The notes below the pieces were generated by a model. It searched no databases and was not told the origin of the DNA. It saw nothing but the letters and a program-made list of their open reading frames with translations. Positions 41,088 to 49,934 of a stretch of 64,000 bases of DNA are shown in pieces. Made by a program: the position numbers and the translations under genes. This stretch comes from CAVPUA01 sp963828015 (GTDB lineage Bacteria; Actinomycetota; Actinomycetes; Mycobacteriales; Jatrophihabitantaceae), in NCBI GenBank assembly GCA_963828015.1, contig CAWHCD010000006.1, forward strand, positions 372,001 to 436,000, in the 5' to 3' direction. Every line of letters begins with the position of its first letter. Position 1 is the stretch's first letter.

Positions 41088-41855
41088 ATGCGCCCAGGTT
41101 TGCGAATATTAGCCGTCTCGATCGGCGCGTTGGCGCTCGTGTTCTCGGGTACCGCCGTCGCGGCGGCCAGGGGCACGGGCGGATCGTTACCGAAGCCATA
41201 TATCTGCGCGGGTGGTGACATTGGGTCGGGAACCTATGCCAGTATCACGGTCAGTGGTGCGTGCGCCGTCGCCCCTGATGCGGTGATCAGCGTCGTCGGC
41301 GGTGTGTACGTCGGCGCCGGTGCTCAGCTCGATGCGCAGAGCGCACCGTCAACTATCACCATCGGAGGCGACGTCCTCGCGGTCAAGGGTTCGCTGCTCG
41401 GACTGGGTTGCCAGCCCGACGGCGTCCATTCCGGACATGCGTGCATGATCGAACCGGACGGGCACTCCACAATCAGCGTCAAGGGGAACATCACCGCGCT
41501 CGCCGCGAACACGGTTTTGCTCAACGGGATGACGATCAGAGGCAACGTCACGCTGGCCGGGGGAGGCGGCGACATTCCCTGGTCGATCAAGAACGACACG
41601 ATTGGTGGCAGTGTCACGGTGATCGGGCAGACGGCGGCATGGGTTGGCGTGCTGTTCAACGCGATCGGTGGCAGCGTGACGCTCGCCGGTATAACTGTGA
41701 CGGACCCGGGGAGCAAGGCCTACGTCGTTCTCAACACGATCGGGCGGAACCTCATCTGCCTCGGGCTTCCGCAAGGCGTGTCGGGTGGTTTCATGCCCGG
41801 GGAGGTCAACACCGTCGGCGGCCACGCGATCGGTCAGTGCGCCTCTCTGGTCTGA
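41088..41855 (+). CDS. Secreted repeat protein, probable beta-helix
   Basis: A 255-residue protein with a clear Sec signal: MRPGLRILAVSIGALALVF followed by a small-residue cleavage region AVAAA near residue 28. The mature part holds repeated strand-turn units: TIGGDVLAV, SVKGNITAL, TIRGNVTLAG, TIGGSVTVIG, AIGGSVTLAG, TIGRNLICLG, TVGGHAIGQC. Such Gly-x-Val-Thr ladders suggest a right-handed beta-helix. It has paired cysteines. Related secreted proteins of unknown function occur in actinobacteria. ATG at 41088 follows GGGAAGGGA. Confidence 0.75.
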   Translation: MRPGLRILAVSIGALALVFSGTAVAAARGTGGSLPKPYICAGGDIGSGTYASITVSGACAVAPDAVISVVGGVYVGAGAQLDAQSAPSTITIGGDVLAVKGSLLGLGCQPDGVHSGHACMIEPDGHSTISVKGNITALAANTVLLNGMTIRGNVTLAGGGGDIPWSIKNDTIGGSVTVIGQTAAWVGVLFNAIGGSVTLAGITVTDPGSKAYVVLNTIGRNLICLGLPQGVSGGFMPGEVNTVGGHAIGQCASLV

Positions 41856-41867
41856 CGTCGTCCACCC

Positions 41868-41907
41868 GTCCGTCCGCCACCATGGAATCGACATGTGGCG
41901 GACGGAC
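41868..41907 (+). terminator. Hairpin after the secreted protein
   Basis: Perfect 13-base arms GTCCGTCCGCCAC / GTGGCGGACGGAC (14 with the flanking C/G) around a 14-base loop, 12 bases after the stop codon. Confidence 0.7.
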
Positions 41908-41960
41908 GATGGTGGCACACCGAGGACGAGACAAATCAAAGCGGGAAGACTGCATGACCG

Positions 41961-42240
41961 GTGAGCCCAGCCACATCGATCGGACTGGCTGACGTCGACG
42001 CGGCGCGCGCGTTCTACGGATCGCTTCTGGGCTGGCGCCCGTCTGGGTCATCAGGAATGTACAGCGTGGACACGTCCACGCTGTTGATCGGCATTCATGA
42101 GCGCGATCCGAAGGCATGGTTCGAGGTGCTCTTCGGTATGGGGTGCAATGCCAGGACAACCAGGGCACCCGGCTCGGGCTTCACCAGCGAGGCGGACTTT
42201 CGGTGGTGACCGTGACCGTCGTGTTGGGACTTGTTTGGTG
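41961..42240 (+). pseudogene. VOC/glyoxalase-type protein remnant
   Basis: The start region translates to SIGLADVDAARAFYGSLLGWRPS and LLIGIHE, the N-terminal half of a vicinal oxygen chelate protein. Shortly after, another frame at about 42145-42195 gives VQCQDNQGTRLGLHQ, the typical C-terminal end of such proteins. The middle is missing (a full gene would be about 120-130 codons), so an internal deletion with a frame change is likely. Confidence 0.55.
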
Positions 42241-42386
42241 AAACCGGCCGGCGAAGCTTGCCACGTATCGACGACTTCCTCGAGGATGGACCCCCTTGAT
42301 CGGTGAGCCTCCCGCGCGAGCGGTCCCGGTGTGAATGTGTGGATGCCGGGGTTCAGAGCAGGCCGGTTGAACCCACGGGCGGGCAT

Positions 42387-42620
42387 CTATGACGTGAATA
42401 GGTTGCGGGCGTACCAGTCGGTTGGGTCGGACACTCCGGGGAGCGTGTAGAAGTAGCCACCGCCGAAGGGTTGGACGTAGTCGGTGAGGGGTTCGTCGGT
42501 GAGGCGCGTTTGGATTGACCGGCCCCCTGAGTTCGGTCCAGATCGGGTGAGACTTGATGGCCTCGGTGAGGCCGTTTAGCTGGGTCGGGTTTTGGTCCAG
42601 GGCGGGTGGTGGTAGTCACT
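42387..42620 (-). pseudogene. C-terminal remnant of a Dyp-type peroxidase
   Basis: On the minus strand one frame gives NPTQLNGLTEAIKSHPIWTE then LRGPVNPNA, and the next frame continues LTDEPLTDYVQPFGGGYFYT then LPGV...DWYARNLFTS and a stop at 42387. Joined, these match the C-terminal end of a Dyp-type haem peroxidase. The 5' part is cut off at the IS3 copy, so the element probably disrupted it. A frame change lies near 42500. Confidence 0.5.
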
Positions 42621-42634
42621 GCCATCCGCTCCTC

Positions 42635-43471
42635 TCACAAGGTGGCCGCGTAGGCGGCCGGTGTCATGATGCCAAGGGCGCGGTGGGGCCGGGAAGTGTT
42701 GTAGCCGGCGATCCAGTCGCTGATCACGACGCGGGCCTCGAGCAGGGTGTGGAACAGCTCGCCGTTGAGCAGTTCGTCGCGCATGGAGCCGTTGAAGCGT
42801 TCGACGTGGCAGTTCTGTTGCGGGCTGGCCTTGGCCACGAACGCGGCCGTGACCTGGTGTTGGGCGAGCCAGTCGATGACGGTCGCGGCGATGAACTCCC
42901 GGCCGTTGTCGGAGCGGATGATTGCCGGCTTGCCGCGGCTGGTGAAGACGCGGTCCAGGACTCCGGTGATGTCGCGGGCACCGATCGAGCGGGCGACGTG
43001 GGAGGCGACCGCTTCGCGGGTGAACTCATCGACGATGTTCAAGATCCGCAACGGTGCCCCGTCGATGGTTCGGGCGGCGACGAAGCCGTAAGACCAGATG
43101 TGATCGCGGCGGATCGCCGGCAACGCCCACGCCGAGTTCTCGTCACCACCGAGAGCTTTCTGGCCCCTGTGTTTGCAGGCCTTGGCCGCCATCAGCCCCT
43201 CCAGGACCCAGAGCCGGTGAACCCTCTTCACGTTGACCGCCCAACCCTCATCGACCAGCAGTGCGTGGATGCGGCGATACCCCCAGCGCGGATGCGCCTC
43301 GGCATGGGCTCGCATGGCCTTGGCCAGCCGTGTCTCGAAATCACCCGGCACCGCGACGTAGCGCTGCGTCGAGCGGTGCTGGCCGATCACCCTGCACGCC
43401 CGACGCTCGGACACGTGATGGCGACGGACCAGAAAGGCCACCGCGTCACGCCGCCGGGTCGGGCTCACCAT
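42635..43471 (-). CDS. IS3-family OrfB transposase, altered catalytic site
   Basis: The rve-type integrase core of about 278 residues. HPRWGYRRIHALL, then the DDE region: RSDNGREF gives the second Asp and QQNCHVERFNGSMRDELLN the Glu. The first catalytic Asp, normally in WSYDFV, is replaced by Gly (IWSYGFV, codon GGC at 43085-43087). One base change would explain it. The protein is therefore probably inactive. The end RPHRALGIMTPAAYAA is family-typical. Confidence 0.9.
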   Translation of the reverse strand: MVSPTRRRDAVAFLVRRHHVSERRACRVIGQHRSTQRYVAVPGDFETRLAKAMRAHAEAHPRWGYRRIHALLVDEGWAVNVKRVHRLWVLEGLMAAKACKHRGQKALGGDENSAWALPAIRRDHIWSYGFVAARTIDGAPLRILNIVDEFTREAVASHVARSIGARDITGVLDRVFTSRGKPAIIRSDNGREFIAATVIDWLAQHQVTAAFVAKASPQQNCHVERFNGSMRDELLNGELFHTLLEARVVISDWIAGYNTSRPHRALGIMTPAAYAATL

Positions 43472-43743
43472 TTTCCCGACTGCAGATCCTTCAACATGCT
43501 GATGTCCAGCGCCTGCTCGGCGACGATCCGCTTCAACCGGGCATTCTCCTGCTCCAACGCCTTCAACCGCTGGGCTTCGTCCTCCTTTAACGCCCCGTAC
43601 TTCGTGCGCCACCGGTAGAACGTCTGCTCGCTGACCTGCAGCCGCTTACAGACCGCCGCGACCGTCAACCCCTGCCCCTGCAGCTTCTCCGCCTCTCGCA
43701 GCTTCGCCACGATCTGCTCCGCCGTGAACCGCTTACTCGGCAT
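43465..43743 (-). CDS. IS3-family OrfA
   Basis: A 92-residue DNA-binding protein: helix-turn-helix KRFTAEQIVAKLREAEKLQG ... VCKRLQVSEQTFYRWRTKYG and a C-terminal leucine zipper LKALEQENARLKRIVAEQAL. It recognises the element's ends. A slippery heptamer near its end would allow production of the OrfAB transposase. Confidence 0.92.
   Translation of the reverse strand: MPSKRFTAEQIVAKLREAEKLQGQGLTVAAVCKRLQVSEQTFYRWRTKYGALKEDEAQRLKALEQENARLKRIVAEQALDISMLKDLQSGKW
43471..43477 (-). promoter_or_regulatory. Slippery heptamer for programmed frameshift
   Basis: On the minus strand the sequence G_GGA_AAA fits the X_XXY_YYZ rule in the orfA frame, and a -1 slip moves ribosomes into the orfB frame. It is followed at once by TGG TGA, the end of orfA. 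Confidence 0.65.
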
Positions 43744-43826
43744 CAGCCACCCCCATCAGTCCTCTCATCTTGTCGAGTACCCACACAAGATCTGGACAGA
43801 AAAACGGGGAGCCGGACACCTTCTGT

Positions 43827-44196
43827 ACCGCAGTGAACGCGACCGCGGCGAGGGTGGCCTTCGACGAGCTGGCCTAGAAGTGGGGACAGCGCTACGCGGC
43901 CGTGATCAGACTCTGGGGCAACGCCTGGAACGAGTTCATCCCGTTCCTCGACTACGACGTCGAAATCCGCACGGTGATCTGCTCGACCAACGCGATCGAG
44001 TCCTTGAATGCCCGCTACCGGCGGGCGATCAAAGCCCGCGGCCACTTCCCGAACGAGCAGGCCGCGTTGAAGTGCCTCTACCTAGTCACCCGATCACTGG
44101 ACCCCACCGGCACCGGTCGGGCACGATGGACCATGCGGTGGAAGCCAGCGCTCAACGCGTTCGCGATCACCTTCGCCGACCGATTCCCGGCGGCGG
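43827..44196 (+). pseudogene. IS256-family transposase, C-terminal remnant
   Basis: The frame reads AVNATAARVAFDELA, a stop codon (TAG at 43875-43877), then KWGQRYAAVIRLWGNAWNEF and CSTNAIESLNARYRRAIKAR, GHFPNEQAALKCLYLVTRSL, the mutator/IS256 C-terminal end. The N-terminal two thirds are missing, an internal stop is present and the 3' end is interrupted by the IS30 copy. Confidence 0.88.
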
Positions 44197-45519
44197 ATTC
44201 AACGGGTCGTCGCAACACGGCTCAGTTCGCCAGTGAGAGTAGCTCCTCGCTGAACGCTTCGGCGGGTGTCTTCCAGCCGAGGGTCTTGCGGGGTCTGCTG
44301 TTGAGGCCGGCTGCAACTTCGGCGAGACGCTCGGCGGTGTGCTCGGAAAGGTTGGTGCCTTTCGGAAAGTATTGGCGCAGCAGCCCGTTCGTGTTTTCAT
44401 TCGTGCCGCGCTGCCAGGGGCTGTGAGGGTCGCAGAAGTAGATGTCGATGTCGGCGGCGATCTTCAGCTCGGCGTGCCGTCCCATCTCTGAGCCCTGGTC
44501 CCAGGTCAGGCTCCGGCGTAGTTCGGTGGGCAGAATGGTGATGGTGTCGGCGAGGGCGTCGCGAACTGTCTCAGCACCCCGTCCGCTCCAGCCTCGCTCG
44601 CCTAGGGACAGTGCGGGCAGTCGAGGCAGATGAACCAGCATCACGAATCGGGTTTGCGTTCGACCAGGGTGCCGATCGCGGAGCTTGCCGAGCCGACAAT
44701 TAAATCCCCCTCCCAATGACCCGGCACGGCCCGGTCGGCGGCCTCGGCGGGTCGTTCACTGATCATGATCTCGCGCGGGATTGACCGCCCGCCGCGCACC
44801 TCAGCTCGGCGTTGAGGCTTGCGGACGGCCCGCCCGGTGCGCAGACAGGCAGTCAACTCGCGGCGCAGCGCACCGCGGCCTTGCACATACAGCGCCTGAT
44901 AGATCGCCTCGTGGGACACGCGCATAGACCCGTCGTCAGGGAAGTCGAGCTCCAGTCTGCGGCTGATCTGTTCGGGGCTCCACCGTCCCGGTCCGCTGAG
45001 CTTGCCTTGCACATGCTTCTGCAGCCGATCGTCGGCGGCCAGCTTGCTGACCTTGGGCCGCGCTGCTCGCCTTTCCGCGTGCCATTGCGCCGTCGATGCT
45101 CGGTACTCCCAGCGGCCACCGCGAGTCGCCGCGTTGCGATGCAACTCCCGCGAGATCGTCGACGGCGAGCGGCCCACTTGGCGGGCGATCTCGCGCACTC
45201 CATACCGTTGGGCGAACAGGATCGCGATCTCCTCTCGCTCGGCGAACGACAGATATCTGCCCGAAGGCTCGACAAGATCCAACGGTGGCATCCCGCCAGC
45301 CTCGGTGAACCACTTCCAACCACCCGCTTGCGACACGCCAACAGCCCTTGCCGCCGCCGTGGTCTGCCACCCGGCACCGATCAATCGCCAGAACTCTCGG
45401 CGAAGCTCACGCCGCACCGTCGGCGGACCCATCGGTCCCAGCTTCGGCCGAACGGACTTGTTCCATCTCGTCATGCCAACACCCGTCAATCGGTCAGGTG
45501 TTGCGACGACTCCTTGAAT
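44197..45519 (-). mobile_element. IS30-family insertion sequence
   Basis: Terminal inverted repeats about 22 bases long are visible: ATTCAACGGGTCGTCGCAAC at the left and its near complement GTTGCGACGACTCCTTGAAT at the right, sharing GTCGTCGCAACAC exactly. The element carries one transposase gene read leftward. It lies inside the IS256 remnant, the last part of which appears beyond 45519. Confidence 0.82.
44222..45474 (-). CDS. IS30-family transposase, frameshifted
   Basis: The N-terminus has the helix-turn-helix YLSFAEREEIAILFAQRYGV and REIARQVGRSPSTISRELHR; the core has VPGHWEGDLIVG (first catalytic Asp), then LTWDQGSEMGRH and PHSPWQRGTNENTNGLLRQY (second Asp and Glu). At about 44653 a run of A appears one base short: ERKPDS-stop in one frame, TRFVMLVHLPRLP in the next. 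Adding one A restores about 417 residues. All catalytic residues are present if the frame is restored. Confidence 0.85.
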
Positions 45520-45563
45520 GCGGGGGCCGCCGAAACCTACTGATGGAAACCGCCGGAAACACC
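45520..45563. other. Probable 3' end of the interrupted IS256 copy
   Basis: Short non-coding tail between the IS30 end and the tandem repeats; its GC-rich text and position suggest it is the end of the IS256 remnant cut by IS30. No gene is present. Confidence 0.35.
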
Positions 45564-45599
45564 GTTAGCGAGACAGACCCAGTTAGCGAGACAGACCCA
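45564..45599. repeat. Two tandem 18-base repeats
   Basis: GTTAGCGAGACAGACCCA occurs twice head to tail (45564-45581 and 45582-45599). The unit resembles the outer end of an IS256-type element, and its duplication may mark the end of the old copy plus a flanking or second end. Confidence 0.7.
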
Positions 45600-45632
45600 T
45601 GTTCCGCCCGGAAGGTGAGGATGACGGGGCGA

Positions 45633-47474
45633 TCAGGTGGTGGTGTTATCGATGGCGTCGTTCAGGGCGAGGGCGGCATTGATGAGGGCGAGGTGGGTGA
45701 AAGCTTGCGGGAAGTTGCCTAGTTGCTCGCCGGTGAGCCCGATCTCTTCGGCGAACAGGCCGAGGTGGTTGGCGTAGGTGAGCATCTTGTCGAAGGTGAG
45801 GCGTGCCTCGTCGAGGCGTCCGGCTTTGGCTAATGCCTCGACGTACCAGAAGGTGCAGAGGGAGAAGGTGCCTTCCGAGCCGCGCAGCCCGTCGGGTGAG
45901 GCTTGCGGGTTGTAGCGGTACACGAGGCTGTCCGACACGAGTTCCTGCTCCATCGCCGCGAGCGTGGCTGTCCACATCGGGTCGTTCGGGACGATCATGC
46001 CGACGGTGGCCATCCGCAGTACGGAGGCGTCGAGGACATCGGTGCCGTAGTGCTGGACGAACGCCTGGCGTTGCGTGTTCCAGGCTTTGCTCATGACCTG
46101 CTTGTAGATGTTGTCGCGTTCGATGATCCATCGGTCAAGGCTGCCGGGCAGACCGCGTGCCGTCGCCAGCCGGATGCCCCTATCGAAGGCGGTCCAGCAG
46201 TTGATCCGTCCGTAGGTGAAGCTTTGACGGCCGCCCCGGGTCTCCCACACCCCTTCGTCGGGCTGATCCCAGTGGTCGGCCAGCCAGTCGAGCAAGTCGG
46301 CCAGCTCGGTCCAGCTCCGGTGGCTGATCGCGACGCCGCGTTGATCTGCGAAGTAGATACAGTCGAGGGCTTCGCCGTAGATGTCGAGTTGTAGCTGGTC
46401 GGAGGCGCCGTTGCCGATACGGACCGGTCGCGAGTCCAGGTAGCCGGCGAGATGCTCGAGGACGACTTCCTCGAGGTCCGACGACCCGTCCACCCGATAC
46501 ATGATCTTCAGTGGGCCTGAGTCTGAGCCGGCCTGCTCGTGGATGCGGTCGGAGAGCCAGCTGATGAAGGCGGCCGCTTCGTCGACGAAGCCAAGACCGA
46601 GGAGTGCGTAGACCGAGAACGAAGCATCGCGTATCCAGGTATAGCGGTAGTCCCAGTTTCTTTCGCCGCCCACCTGTTCGGGTAGGCCGGTCGTGGGTGC
46701 GGCGACGAGCGCACCGCTCGGTGCGTAGGTCAATAACTTCAAGGTGATTGCTGATCGGTTGATCTGTTCGCGCCAGCGGCCTCGGTAGGTTGAGCGGCCG
46801 AGCCAGTCCCGCCAGAAGCTGATGGTGTCATGGAAGAGCTGCCATGCTTCATCGCGGCTGAAGGTGTGGGGGGCGTTGACAGATCCGAACTCGATCAAGG
46901 CGCCGCCGATATCACCGACACGCAGGGTTGAGGTGGCGTACAGGCCGGGACCGTGAGATGTCGCTCGTTGCTCAATATCAACGCTTGACATGAGAAGCCC
47001 AGCCAGGTGCACAGTGAGCTGGATGCCGCTAGCCCTGAATATCGCGCCATGCGCGGTCACCTCCAGCGTGTGACTGGCGCGGCCGTAGTCGAACGCCGGA
47101 ACGAACTCGAACGCGAGTTCCATCTCGCCCCGCACAACTCGCACGATGCGGACCAGCCGGTGATAGTCGGTCGAGCGATCCTCGAGCGAGACGGGCATGA
47201 AGTCGATGACTTCGGCGACGCCCGCCTCGGTCATGAACCGCGTGATCAGGACGGCCGTATCGGGCAAGTAGAGCTGACGGGTGGTGTAGTCCCTGGTCGT
47301 CGGTCTGACGCGGCAGTACCCCCCATTCTCAGCGTCGACCAGAGTCGCGAAGACCGAGGGCGAGTCGAAACGGGGCACGCACCACCAATCGATGCTGCCA
47401 TCGGTCGATACCAGCGCTGCGGTCTGTAAGTCACCGATCAGCCCGTGATCGGCGATCAGGGACGGTCCAGGCAT
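45633..47474 (-). CDS. Glycoside hydrolase family 15 protein
   Basis: A 613-residue enzyme of the glucoamylase/trehalase-like GH15 family. The N-terminal beta-sandwich begins LIADHGLIGDLQTAALVSTD with SIDWWCVPRFDSPSVF; the catalytic (alpha/alpha)6 barrel has ERNWDYRYTWIRDASFSVYA, QLDIYGEALDC and GEQLGNFPQAFTHLALINAA. The closest known activities are alpha,alpha-trehalase of mycobacteria and glucoamylase; the substrate is not settled by sequence. ATG at 47474 has GGAG six bases upstream. It is divergent from the MFS gene. Confidence 0.88.
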   Translation of the reverse strand: MPGPSLIADHGLIGDLQTAALVSTDGSIDWWCVPRFDSPSVFATLVDAENGGYCRVRPTTRDYTTRQLYLPDTAVLITRFMTEAGVAEVIDFMPVSLEDRSTDYHRLVRIVRVVRGEMELAFEFVPAFDYGRASHTLEVTAHGAIFRASGIQLTVHLAGLLMSSVDIEQRATSHGPGLYATSTLRVGDIGGALIEFGSVNAPHTFSRDEAWQLFHDTISFWRDWLGRSTYRGRWREQINRSAITLKLLTYAPSGALVAAPTTGLPEQVGGERNWDYRYTWIRDASFSVYALLGLGFVDEAAAFISWLSDRIHEQAGSDSGPLKIMYRVDGSSDLEEVVLEHLAGYLDSRPVRIGNGASDQLQLDIYGEALDCIYFADQRGVAISHRSWTELADLLDWLADHWDQPDEGVWETRGGRQSFTYGRINCWTAFDRGIRLATARGLPGSLDRWIIERDNIYKQVMSKAWNTQRQAFVQHYGTDVLDASVLRMATVGMIVPNDPMWTATLAAMEQELVSDSLVYRYNPQASPDGLRGSEGTFSLCTFWYVEALAKAGRLDEARLTFDKMLTYANHLGLFAEEIGLTGEQLGNFPQAFTHLALINAALALNDAIDNTTT

Positions 47475-47573
47475 GCCAGCTCCGCTCTGACCCGCCCCAT
47501 CCAGCCTGGATCCGACGGCCTTCACTGAGACTATGCCCGGCCAGCGCGCGATGAGAAGGGCTGACGACACTAG

Positions 47574-47603
47574 TTCGATCGCTAAATCTTCGATCGCTAA
47601 ATC
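47574..47603. promoter_or_regulatory. Tandem 15-base repeat in a divergent promoter region
   Basis: TTCGATCGCTAAATC occurs twice in direct repeat (47574-47588 and 47589-47603), in the 235 bases between the GH15 gene and the MFS gene. The spacing of 15 bases puts the two copies about one and a half helical turns apart. It is a plausible operator for one or both genes. Confidence 0.5.
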
Positions 47604-47709
47604 GCGACGGGCGGTCTTCGGTCAAAGTTCATAGACGCGTGCACCGTTCGACATACCCTGATGACGCCGATCGGGTCTAATCGCAGTCTTGGCCAGGTAG
47701 GAGCTGATC

Positions 47710-47766
47710 ATGACGGCATGCCGTTCTTACCGGCCGCACGTCTGGTCGCCGGAAGCGGGTGCATAG
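47710..47766 (+). CDS. Short upstream ORF, possible leader peptide
   Basis: Eighteen codons (MTACRSYRPHVWSPEAGA) with a strong ribosome site AGGAG six bases ahead of the ATG. Its stop TAG shares its last base with the GTG of the MFS gene (TAGTG), an arrangement suited to coupled translation. It could also be the true N-terminus of the MFS protein if a base were missing here, as elsewhere in the window. Confidence 0.4.
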   Translation: MTACRSYRPHVWSPEAGA

Positions 47767-49168
47767 TGGCTGATCCCAGGACTACCGAACAATCGTCATC
47801 CGCACTGCGACGGATCCTCATTCCGCTGGCGTTAGCCCAGTTCATCTGTAGCTTCGCCGGCTCGAACATGAACGTGATGATCACCGACATGAGCCAGGAC
47901 CTCAACACCACGGTCCAAGGTATTCAAATCGCCATCACACTGTTCCTGCTGGTGATGGCCGCCCTGATGATCCCTGCGGGCAAGCTGACCGACCGCTACG
48001 GTCGCACCCGTTGTTTCCGAGTCGGCCTGGGCGTGTACGGCGTTGGGGCTCTCTTGAGCGCGGCCGCTCCCGGGCTCGGTCTTCTCATCCTCGGCAACTC
48101 AATACTGGAAGGAGTCGGGACCGCGCTGCTGATTCCTCCGGTCTATATCCTTACGACCCTTTACTTCGCTGAGGTCACCTCGCGCGCGCGTGCCTTCGGA
48201 ATCATCAGCGCCTTAGGTGGCGTGGGGGCGGCTGCGGGACCTCTGATCGGCGGCCTGATCACCACGGCGATCAGCTGGCGAGCGGCGTTCGTCTTCAAGC
48301 GCTCGTGATCTGCGTGATCATCGTGCTCAGCCGCAAGATCGAAGACCCCCTGCCTGCCGACCCGACCCGCCCGTTCGACACCATGGGCGCGATCCTCTCG
48401 GCGGTCGGGCTCGTGGTGTTCGTGATGGGCATCCTCGCCGCCGACAACAACCTGTGGCTCATGTTCGCCCTCATGCTCTCCGGGGCACTGATCCTGGTGT
48501 GGTTCTTCGCGTGGATCCGAGCCAGGGAACGCGCCGGCCGGGAAGCATTGCTGTCGACGGTGTTATTTCGTGACCGGTCGTCGAACCTCGGGCTCGTGAC
48601 GCAAAACGCTCAGTGGCTCGTATTGCTGGGGACATCCTTCACTGTTGCGAGCTACCTGCAGGTCGTGCGGGGCTACGACGCGATTCAGACCGGAGTGGTC
48701 TTCACGGCAGCGACGATCGGCCTTCTGATCTCCTCGCTGGCAGCCGAGCGATTCGCTAGGCGGCGCGCACAGCGGACGCTGATCGTCGCAGGCTTCAGCG
48801 TGACACTCGTTGGGATCGCGGCGCTCATCGGGATGGTCGGCGCATCAGCGAACCCGTGGGCCTTCGTCCCCGGTCTGTTCGTGATTGGGTTCGGTCTCGG
48901 AACCATGCTCACGCCCTCGGTCAATCTGGTTCAGGGCAGCTTCAGCGATGACCTACAAGGTGAGATTTCGGGGCTCTCCCGCAGCATCTCCAACCTCGGA
49001 TCCTCACTCGGCACGGCGATTGCCGGCACCATCCTCGTTGCCGGCCTGAGCCACGGCGCTTATGCCGCGGCGATGTGCGCACTCGCCGCGGCCGGCCTCA
49101 TCGGACTCGGCGCCGCCACCTTGCTCCCACACGAGGACTCCTCAGCCAAAAGAGTTCCCGCTGGCTGA
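47766..49168 (+). CDS. MFS drug-type transporter, frameshifted
   Basis: A DHA2-like exporter of about 468 residues with twelve to fourteen helices. The first frame (to 48308) reads GKLTDRYGRTRCF in the A-motif loop and ends ISWRAAFVFKRS-stop; the second (from 48305) continues VICVIIVLSRKIEDPLPADP. One missing C near 48297 (TTC-AAG for TTCCAAG) gives AFVFQALVICV, the expected join. Substrate unknown. Either an indel error or a true lesion. Confidence 0.8.
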
Positions 49169-49335
49169 CGTATCACTGACGGGGCCATCGGGGGCGATCT
49201 GTCTTCTAGCCGGCGCCTAAGCACTCCGGCCAGTGTTTGTCGGCCGTAGAGCTCAACTCACCTGATGGCTGTTGCCGATACGGGTCGTCTTCGCCACACT
49301 CAGGCCGGAGATCATCCGAGTGAGAGGAACCTGCC

Positions 49336-49758
49336 ATGGCAAGCCACAGAGGTGACGGCTGGCGATTGTTCGCCGGATCGATTTTGGGGATCGCCGGCAT
49401 TATGCGGATCTTCGACGCGATCTGGGCGTGGACCTACAGCGGGTCAACCCCCGACAACCTCGAAGACGCGCTGTTCGGGCACAATCTCAATACTTACGGC
49501 TGGGTGTACCTGGTTGTCGGTATCATTCTGATCTGCAGCTCCTTCGGCGTCTTGATCGCCAACCAGCTCAGCCGCTGGATCGGCATCACAGCGGGCGCCG
49601 TGATGGCCGTCAGCGCGATCTGGTGGATGCCCTATTACCCCGTCTGGTCCCTGACCTACATCGGCCTCGGCGTCCTGGTCATTTACGCTCTGGGCGCCTA
49701 CGCCGGCCCCGACGATGTCGACCAAACCGACGTTGCCTATCTGACCGGAATGATCTAA
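49336..49758 (+). CDS. DUF7144-type four-helix membrane protein
   Basis: A 140-residue protein with four membrane helices: LFAGSILGIAGIMRIFDAIW, GWVYLVVGIILICSSFGVLI, WIGITAGAVMAVSAIWWMPY and VWSLTYIGLGVLVIYALGAY. This pattern and the WPYYP-like loop match the actinobacterial DUF7144 family. Function unknown. GAGAGGAA precedes the ATG. Confidence 0.75.
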   Translation: MASHRGDGWRLFAGSILGIAGIMRIFDAIWAWTYSGSTPDNLEDALFGHNLNTYGWVYLVVGIILICSSFGVLIANQLSRWIGITAGAVMAVSAIWWMPYYPVWSLTYIGLGVLVIYALGAYAGPDDVDQTDVAYLTGMI

Positions 49759-49934
49759 ACGCCGGCTCCTGATCGAGCGTCCAATCATGAACGAACACAG
49801 GTAGCCGACTTAGTCTCCGGGCGTCCTCTGAGCCGCGTAACCACACAGATCTGACACAAGCTGCGCTAGAGTCCCGCCGACAAGCCGAGCCTCGTTACGC
49901 CAATAGTGCTCGCTTTCATAAAGGGAGGCTGGGC

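Larger units (their letters stand above)
42620..43800 (-). mobile_element. IS3-family insertion sequence
   Basis: Two overlapping frames, orfA (43465-43743) and orfB (42635-43471), form a typical IS3 arrangement transcribed leftward. Exact ends could not be set: no convincing terminal repeats were found by eye. It lies between a truncated peroxidase gene and an IS256 remnant. Confidence 0.8.

Noticed and set aside
42536..42556. GTCCAGATC match near the left side of IS3 to text right of orfA as terminal repeat
   Set aside because: The left copy lies inside the peroxidase coding remnant, so the nine-base match is probably chance.
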